From Fidelibacterota bacterium TMED108 (GTDB lineage Bacteria > Fidelibacterota > Marinisomatia > Marinisomatales > TCS55), in assembly GCA_002172545.1 (NCBI GenBank), contig NHFJ01000022.1, forward strand, positions 23,798 through 30,103: a DNA stretch of 6,306 nucleotides. Direction: 5' to 3'. Positions 1-6,306 of this stretch are shown here, one piece after another. How positions within the stretch are numbered: the stretch's first letter is position 1; every line of letters starts with the position of its first letter. Made by a program: the position numbers and the translations under genes. The notes beneath the pieces are model-generated. The model was not told the origin of the DNA and ran no database searches. It saw nothing but the letters and a program-made list of their open reading frames with translations.

Positions 1-692
1 GCATTAATACTTGATGTATCAAAAAAACTATACTCTAGAAATCCTGATAAGTTGATATCATTAATGCTAGCATTATTTAAATCTATAAAGGCTTTATTTT
101 TACTAAACAATCCTTTAAGACCACTTGTGTTAACTTTAAAGCTTGGCAGGGAAGATGTGAGATTAAATTCTTTTAAATTAATATTTATATTTTCATCAAC
201 ATTTAAAATCTCACCATTAATTAAAAAACTTAATGAACGCAATGAATCTTCAAAAGGCACAATAAAACTTCCATCAAGATATAAATCTTTTATATTTACT
301 GGGAAGTTGCTAGGGTCAAAAATAATCATATTTTCCCCGTCTCGATCATTTCGGATTTTTATAGATGGACTAATAACGGCATTTGAAACTCTAAGTTGAT
401 TAAGATTTATTTTTCCTAATAACAATGGTATGATTTTTATTCTTACGTCAATAGATGGAAAACTAATTAATGATCCATCAGATTTAGTCAATAGAATGCT
501 ATTTGAAGAAATTTTGGTAAATAAATGTCCAGAAAAAACACTGTTTTCAAGTTTCCATCCTGCATCATTTAGCTGGCTATTCAAATAAGTTTCAATTCGA
601 TCCTGCCAAATGCTTGGTCTGAATAAATAAACCAATAATAAGAAAGATAATGCAGTAGAAAATATTAGTAATTTTTTGTGATTTTTTTTCAT
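1..692 (-). CDS. TamB/AsmA-like envelope assembly protein, N-terminal part (runs off the window edge)
   Basis: The frame is open without a stop from the ATG at 690-692 to the window edge, giving 230 residues. Residues 1-7 are basic (MKKNHKK) and residues 8-24 form one hydrophobic segment, an uncleaved signal anchor placing the rest in the periplasm. After it comes a pattern typical of the start of TamB-type proteins: GW at 45-46, SGHL at 54-57, SDGSLI at 71-76, LLLGKI at 90-95, then alternating beta-strand-like stretches. In known TamB proteins this fold makes a long lipid-carrying groove between inner and outer membranes, working with TamA/BamA-type partners. The start is bounded by an in-frame TAA at 714-716; a GTG at 711-713 would add seven residues. 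No good Shine-Dalgarno sits before the ATG. An AsmA/YhdP-like or DUF748-like protein is the main alternative, because the diagnostic C-terminal domain is outside the window. The gene is confident, the exact family moderate. Confidence 0.75.
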   Translation of the reverse strand, partial: MKKNHKKLLIFSTALSFLLLVYLFRPSIWQDRIETYLNSQLNDAGWKLENSVFSGHLFTKISSNSILLTKSDGSLISFPSIDVRIKIIPLLLGKINLNQLRVSNAVISPSIKIRNDRDGENMIIFDPSNFPVNIKDLYLDGSFIVPFEDSLRSLSFLINGEILNVDENININLKEFNLTSSLPSFKVNTSGLKGLFSKNKAFIDLNNASINDINLSGFLEYSFFDTSSIN

Positions 693-721
693 ATTTAAAT
701 TGAAGCTGTACACTTAGTATG

Positions 722-750
722 AAATTACACCTCTTCAGTTCCATAAACAA
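722..750 (-). promoter_or_regulatory. Weak candidate promoter for the tamB-like gene
   Basis: On the minus strand TTGTTT (750-745) is followed after 17 bases by TAATTT (727-722). This suits either a degenerate -35/-10 pair or the FCB-type TTTG plus TAnnTTTG pattern with two mismatches. It lies directly after the dnaK terminator and about 30 bases before the tamB-like ATG, which is where a promoter is needed. The match is poor and the region is AT-rich, so it rests mainly on position. Confidence 0.25.
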
Positions 751-780
751 AAAAAGCACACTAAAAAGTGTGCTTTTTTT
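749..780 (-). terminator. Intrinsic terminator after dnaK (symmetric, could act both ways)
   Basis: AGCACACT (755-762) and AGTGTGCT (767-774) form a perfect 8-bp stem around a 4-base loop. A-runs (749-754) and T-runs (775-780) extend it to a perfect 14-bp pairing, and read on either strand it ends in a U-tract. It begins 19 bases beyond the dnaK stop codon, so its natural role is ending dnaK transcription and separating it from the tamB-like gene. Confidence 0.88.
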
Positions 781-799
781 AATAGATGTTAATGGTTAA

Positions 800-2737
<1,938 letters not shown>

Positions 2738-2749
2738 TTAAAATAATAG

Positions 2750-2766
2750 TGCAAGATATGTGCCAA
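2750..2766 (-). promoter_or_regulatory. Candidate dnaK promoter with -24/-12 (sigma-54-like) elements
   Basis: The minus strand reads TTGGCACATATCTTGCA. TGGCAC and TTGC are separated by exactly five bases, as in the sigma-54 consensus YTGGCACGRNNNTTGCW; only the G and R after TGGCAC differ. Counting from the -12 position, transcription would begin near 2739, leaving a leader of about 32 bases before the dnaK ATG. The same bases also allow a housekeeping reading: TTGGCA as -35 with TATTTT 15 bases later, or an FCB-type TTG-N18-TATTTT. Neither a CIRCE operator nor a sigma-32 -10 box (CCCCAT) is visible. That a promoter lies here is more certain than which sigma factor reads it. Confidence 0.45.
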
Positions 2767-2780
2767 GATTATCTTTATAG

Positions 2781-2818
2781 CATAATGGCATATATAGATA
2801 AATCTATATGCTATTATG
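2781..2818. repeat. Long imperfect inverted repeat between clpC and dnaK
   Basis: The left arm CATAATGGCATATATAGAT (2781-2799) is matched by the right arm ATCTATATGCTATTATG (2802-2818). The reverse complement of the right arm equals the left arm except for one G/A difference and a missing TA pair. The two bases between the arms mean the innermost pairs must open to form the loop. It begins 15 bases after the clpC stop. Neither strand has a T-run after it, so it is not a standard intrinsic terminator. It could be a dyad operator upstream of dnaK, a stabilising 3' hairpin on the lolC-lolD-clpC message, or a weak attenuator. A TATAAA (2779-2774, minus strand) directly follows it and could be a -10 element. 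Confidence 0.65.
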
Positions 2819-2833
2819 TCAGTATATATAAAA

Positions 2834-5302
2834 CTAACGAGATTTTGATGTGGTTCTTTTTCTAGATCGGGGCATAATAGGTAAAAACTCAAATTTACCG
2901 GCCTTTAAATCGATTTTGATTTTATCAGCATCTTTAAATTTATTTTGCAATAATAGTTCAGAGAGAGGGTCTTCAATAGATTTTTGAATTTCCCTTCTAA
3001 GATTACGTGCTCCATATTCTAAGCTAAAGCCTTGATCTACCAAATAGGATTTTGCTTTTTTTGTTATTGAAACTTTGAAACCGATTTTTTTTAAATTTTT
3101 ATATAAATCCGACATTTGCAAATCAATTATTTTAATTACATCTTCTTTTAAAAGCGTATTATAAATGACTGTCTCGTCAAGCCTATTAATAAATTCAGGG
3201 CTAAAAACACTTTTAACTTTATCTAGAATTTTATTTTTTATCTTATCGCTCTCTAATTCTTTAGTTAAATCACTAAACCCAAAAGTAGAGGAATTTTGAA
3301 TTTCTTTTGTTCCTATGTTTGAAGTGAGAATAATTATAGTATTTTGAAAGTCAATTTTTCTTCCATAGTTATCTGTAATGAAACCTTCGTCAAATAACTG
3401 CAAAAGTAGATTAAAAATGTCTGGATGTGCCTTCTCTATTTCATCGAATAATACAACTGAATAAGGATTTCTTCGGACTCTTTCTGTTAATTCGCCACCT
3501 TCTTCATATCCAACATAACCTGGAGGAGCTCCAATAAGTCTAGACATCGCAAAACGCTCTCCATACTCACTCATGTCTAACCTTACTAAAGATTCCTCTT
3601 TGCTAAAAAGGTAACTAGCTAGCTCTTTAACAGTTTCTGTTTTTCCAACACCTGTAGGTCCAAGAAATAAGTAGACCCCTATAGGCCTTCCCTGTCTTTT
3701 AAGGCCAGCTCGGGACCTCTGAATTGCTTTACTTAGTGTTTTTATAGCATGACTTTGACCGATAATTTTTTGGGAAAGCTCTTTATCCATTTTTAAGAGC
3801 TTCTTGCCTTCTGATTCAGCAACTCTTTGAACTGGGATTCTTGTCATTGTTGAGACAACATCTGCTATATTGTCCTCTGATATAACTGTCGGATTCAATT
3901 TCTCACTGGATTTCCATTTCTTTTGCAAAGCGCTGAGCTTATTCATCAAATTTTGCTCTTTATCTCTTAGGCTTGCAGCATCTTCAAATTTTTGCTCAAT
4001 GACCACAGTGTTCTTTTTATTTCTTATACTGTCAATCTCAATTTCTAAGTCAATTATTTTTTGAGGGACCTTAATGTTTAAAATGTGCGCTCTTGAACCT
4101 GCCTCATCTAAGACGTCAATAGCTTTGTCAGGTAAAAACTTATCAGTTATATATCTATCAGAAAAATATACACATGCTCGAATAGCTTCATCAGAATATG
4201 ATACATTGTGATGTTTCTCATAGCTTGGCAGTAACCCCTTGAGTATTTCAATTGACTCCTCGGTTGAGGGGGGCGAAATATTAATTTTTTGGAACCTTCT
4301 TTCTAGGGCACCATCTTTTTCAATATGCTTTCTGTATTCATCTAAAGTTGTCGCACCAATGCAATGAATATCACCCCTCGCTAGAGCTGGTTTAAACATA
4401 TTTGAAGCGTCAAGCGATCCTGATGCCCCTCCTGCACCTACTATTGTATGAAGCTCATCAATAAATAAGATTAAATTATCAGTTTTTTCTAGCTCGACCA
4501 TTATAGTCTTCATCCTCTCTTCAAATTGACCTCTATATTTAGTACCAGCAACTAAACCTGCCAGATCAAGGGAAAGAATTCTTTTGTTGTGAAGAGTTCT
4601 AGGAACATTTTTATCAATTATTTTTTGACCTAACCCTTCAATAATTGCAGTTTTTCCAACACCAGGCTCTCCAATTAGAACTGGATTATTCTTTTTTCTT
4701 CTGGACAAAATTTGAGCAACTCTTTGAATCTCATCTTCTCTGCCGATAACAGGGTCAAGATTACCGGCGCGAGCCAATTCTGTTATATCTCTAGAAAAAT
4801 GGTCAAGCGCAGGAGTCTTTGACTTGGAAGGTTTTGATTTTTTTATCTCTCTGGTTTCATTATAACCTTCTCCTGGCTCATTATTAATTAAATCCAGTAC
4901 GCTCTCATAGTCTAAATTATGTGAGTTTAAAACTTCGCGAGCAATACCTTCGTTTTCTTTTAGAATGGCTAAAAGAAGATGTTCATCATCAGCAACTGAA
5001 GAGCCAAGAGCTGCCGCTTCATTAAACGCATTCCTAAGTATTCTTTCAGCTCTGCGAGTTAAAGGTAAATGACCTAGTGTCATTGTATTACCTAAAGTTT
5101 TAATCATATCCTCAATCATTGATTGAACATCAGAAATATCGCAATCGTATATATCGAATATCTTTGCGCTTAAACCAGATTTTTCTCTTAGAAGACCTAA
5201 AAGTAAATGCTCAGAACCTACATAGCTATGACCAAGCCTTATTGCTTCTTCTTTGGCATTCTTAATTATATGCTGAACTCTTTGAGAAAAATTTTCTTTC
5301 AT
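2834..5302 (-). CDS. clpC: ATP-dependent Clp protease ATP-binding subunit ClpC
   Basis: This 822-residue AAA+ unfoldase is the usual length for ClpC. It threads proteins through a hexameric ring into the ClpP peptidase in the cytosol. The order is: two Clp_N repeats (about 1-145, with EHLLL at 31-35 and 107-111), a linker, the first ATPase domain (Walker A GEPGVGKT 211-218, pore loop KYRG 255-258, Walker B LFIDE 279-283, arginine finger in ALERRF 332-337), a short middle segment with a UVR motif (about 429-452, FEDAASLRD), the second ATPase domain (Walker A GPTGVGKT 548-555, pore loop GYVGY 595-599, Walker B VVLFDE 616-621), and sensor-2 GARNLRR 764-770. FGF at 674-676 fits the ClpP-docking loop. 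The short UVR-bearing middle region and this loop separate it from ClpB. The tail is basic (PRSRKRTTSKSR). No Shine-Dalgarno is visible, but the ATG gives a canonical ClpC N-terminus. It lies 33 bp after lolD, so probably in the same operon. Confidence 0.95.
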   Translation of the reverse strand: MKENFSQRVQHIIKNAKEEAIRLGHSYVGSEHLLLGLLREKSGLSAKIFDIYDCDISDVQSMIEDMIKTLGNTMTLGHLPLTRRAERILRNAFNEAAALGSSVADDEHLLLAILKENEGIAREVLNSHNLDYESVLDLINNEPGEGYNETREIKKSKPSKSKTPALDHFSRDITELARAGNLDPVIGREDEIQRVAQILSRRKKNNPVLIGEPGVGKTAIIEGLGQKIIDKNVPRTLHNKRILSLDLAGLVAGTKYRGQFEERMKTIMVELEKTDNLILFIDELHTIVGAGGASGSLDASNMFKPALARGDIHCIGATTLDEYRKHIEKDGALERRFQKINISPPSTEESIEILKGLLPSYEKHHNVSYSDEAIRACVYFSDRYITDKFLPDKAIDVLDEAGSRAHILNIKVPQKIIDLEIEIDSIRNKKNTVVIEQKFEDAASLRDKEQNLMNKLSALQKKWKSSEKLNPTVISEDNIADVVSTMTRIPVQRVAESEGKKLLKMDKELSQKIIGQSHAIKTLSKAIQRSRAGLKRQGRPIGVYLFLGPTGVGKTETVKELASYLFSKEESLVRLDMSEYGERFAMSRLIGAPPGYVGYEEGGELTERVRRNPYSVVLFDEIEKAHPDIFNLLLQLFDEGFITDNYGRKIDFQNTIIILTSNIGTKEIQNSSTFGFSDLTKELESDKIKNKILDKVKSVFSPEFINRLDETVIYNTLLKEDVIKIIDLQMSDLYKNLKKIGFKVSITKKAKSYLVDQGFSLEYGARNLRREIQKSIEDPLSELLLQNKFKDADKIKIDLKAGKFEFLPIMPRSRKRTTSKSR

Positions 5303-5335
5303 AATAAGCTAAATTTAAGCAGCGTATTCACAACT

Positions 5336-6010
5336 TCAAATAATATCTGATAAAGATAAAGATCCTTTATTAAGAATAAAGTTTTTATTACCAATTGATG
5401 CAATTTTTTTATCGTGGGTTGCAATTACAATAGATTGTTCAAATTCTCTGTTTATTTTTTGAAATAAATTAATCAGTATATCTGCATTAGCTTCATCGAG
5501 ATTTCCGCTTGGCTCATCAGCTAATATTATTGCAGGCTTATTAATCAATGCTCTTGCAACCGCAACTCTAGACCTTTCTCCTCCAGAAAGCTCTGAAGGA
5601 TAGTGCTTCATTCTTTTAGAAAGACCCATAAATTGCAATAATTCTTTGGCATAAGATTTATTTGGTTGATTTTGATAAATTTGTTGGGGAATCAACACAT
5701 TTTCTAAAGCATTAAATTCTGGAATTAGATGATGAAATTGAAAAACAAAGCCTAAGCATTTATTTCTAATTTTTGATAAAGAGTCATTATTTTGTTTAAA
5801 CACTTCTTTACCATCTAAAGTCAAAATTCCTTCATCATAAGACTCAAGGGTTCCTAGAACATTTAAAAGGGTAGATTTTCCAGACCCACTTGGACCCATT
5901 ATGGTTATGAGGTCGCTTTTTTCAACTTTCAATGAAAGGTTGCTAAAAACCTTAAGTTTGCCATTATGGTTTAAAAAAGATTTTGATATTTTTTTTGCTT
6001 CTAAAATCAT
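5336..6010 (-). CDS. lolD: Lipoprotein-releasing ABC transporter ATP-binding protein LolD
   Basis: This 224-residue ATPase matches the usual LolD length. On the cytosolic face it powers LolC/LolE membrane subunits that lift mature lipoproteins out of the inner membrane for the LolA carrier. It shows Walker A GPSGSGKST (39-47), a Q-loop with the MacB/LolD-like FQFHHLIPEF (90-99), signature LSGGE (141-145), Walker B IILADEPS (161-168), D-loop GNLD (169-172) and the switch His199 in ATHD. By itself the sequence could be a MacB- or FtsE-type ATPase. The LolC/E-type permease directly upstream favours LolD. Its ATG overlaps the permease stop by four bases (ATGA), which implies translational coupling, and no separate Shine-Dalgarno is evident. 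The stop is TGA at 5336-5338. All catalytic motifs are intact. Confidence 0.92.
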   Translation of the reverse strand: MILEAKKISKSFLNHNGKLKVFSNLSLKVEKSDLITIMGPSGSGKSTLLNVLGTLESYDEGILTLDGKEVFKQNNDSLSKIRNKCLGFVFQFHHLIPEFNALENVLIPQQIYQNQPNKSYAKELLQFMGLSKRMKHYPSELSGGERSRVAVARALINKPAIILADEPSGNLDEANADILINLFQKINREFEQSIVIATHDKKIASIGNKNFILNKGSLSLSDII

Positions 6011-6306
6011 TTTTCAAAAACTAGTGAATTCTTAACAGAAGACAAATTAGTACGCTTAGCTGCAATCATTGATGAAAAAAGAACCATTGTGAGAGATATT
6101 AATAATATTAAAAAAAAATCAGAAATATAAATTATCATGGGTAAGTAAGAGGTAAAATAAATATCACCAGGTAGTTTTATAATTCCAAAAATATTTTGTG
6201 CGATTACAATCAAGAGGCCAATTAATAGGCCAATAAAAATGCCAATTATTCCAGTAAAAAATCCTTGCTTAATAACAATGTTTCTAATTGTATTTTTCGT
6301 CGCACC
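6007..6306 (-). CDS. Lipoprotein-releasing system permease, LolC/LolE family, C-terminal end (cut by window edge)
   Basis: The last 99 residues are visible, and the frame stays open to the window edge. The fragment starts with GATKNTIRNIVIKQG, the conserved stretch after MK(A/S)xGA in FtsX-type permeases that precedes a transmembrane helix. A glycine-rich hydrophobic segment (fragment residues 17-38) follows, then the Lol-type motif IYFTSYLPM (49-57) and a final membrane helix (about 62-82). The end AAKRTNLSSVKNSLVFEK resembles the family's PAxrAaxlxPxeaLrxE terminus, though degenerate. These proteins sit in the inner membrane and, with LolD, release lipoproteins to LolA. Whether it is LolC, LolE or a single LolF-like subunit cannot be told without the N-terminal part. 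An internal ATG at 6211-6213 falls inside the first visible helix and is not the real start. Confidence 0.88.
   Translation of the reverse strand, partial: GATKNTIRNIVIKQGFFTGIIGIFIGLLIGLLIVIAQNIFGIIKLPGDIYFTSYLPMIIYISDFFLILLISLTMVLFSSMIAAKRTNLSSVKNSLVFEK

Noticed and set aside
52..399. A 115-codon plus-strand open frame
   Set aside because: It is antisense to the TamB-like frame, which is open from 692 to the window edge and has a signal anchor and family-like motifs. The plus-strand product has no recognisable features.
592..744. A 50-codon minus-strand frame starting at ATG 742-744, with a hydrophobic stretch
   Set aside because: It overlaps the start of the TamB-like gene in another frame, and its hydrophobic part is only the frame-shifted signal anchor. 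It has no Shine-Dalgarno of its own.
2781..2818. The clpC-dnaK inverted repeat as an intrinsic terminator
   Set aside because: No T-run follows the dyad on either strand and the stem is AT-rich, unlike the clear terminator after dnaK.
3870..4064. A 64-codon plus-strand open frame
   Set aside because: It is antisense to the clpC middle region. Its Phe/Ser-rich sequence is the mirror of Lys/Glu-rich coding DNA.
2834..5302. ClpB rather than ClpC
   Set aside because: The long coiled-coil middle domain of ClpB is missing. A short UVR-bearing segment and an FGF ClpP-docking loop are present instead.
6007..6213. A self-contained 68-residue membrane protein starting at ATG 6211-6213
   Set aside because: The same frame continues open to the window edge, and the upstream part has the conserved GATK...QG stretch of LolC/E permeases, so this is only the C-terminal end.

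Overview
The window comes from a bacterium with an AT-rich genome (by eye, roughly one third G+C) and a two-membrane envelope. The envelope is inferred from lipoprotein-export genes (LolC/E and LolD), a TamB-like protein, and a DnaK carrying the extra stretch in its ATPase domain that is typical of diderms. A ClpC-type unfoldase next to Lol genes, FCB-like DnaK sequence features and mostly absent Shine-Dalgarno sequences suggest the Bacteroidota/Chlorobiota/Marinimicrobia (SAR406) neighbourhood, probably a marine planktonic lineage. That placement is an inference, not proven.

All genes lie on the minus strand, so transcription runs from 6306 towards 1. First comes the C-terminal end of a LolC/LolE permease, cut by the window edge. 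It overlaps lolD (ABC ATPase) by 4 bp, and clpC follows 33 bp later. A 126-bp gap (2708-2833) then holds a long imperfect inverted repeat and a promoter-like element with -24/-12 (sigma-54-like) spacing, ahead of dnaK. A strong, symmetric hairpin terminator (749-780) follows dnaK. The last gene is the N-terminal 230 residues of a TamB/AsmA-like envelope protein, which runs off the left edge.

Functionally the window joins two themes. One is envelope biogenesis: LolCD(E) extracts lipoproteins from the inner membrane, and TamB-like proteins bridge the periplasm for outer-membrane assembly. The other is cytosolic protein quality control: DnaK folds proteins, and ClpC unfolds them for ClpP. lolC-lolD-clpC look like one transcription unit. 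dnaK probably has its own promoter and may also receive read-through. tamB is probably separate because of the terminator.

I see no mobile element, CRISPR array, RNA gene or new multigene system. The most unusual signals are in the clpC-dnaK gap.
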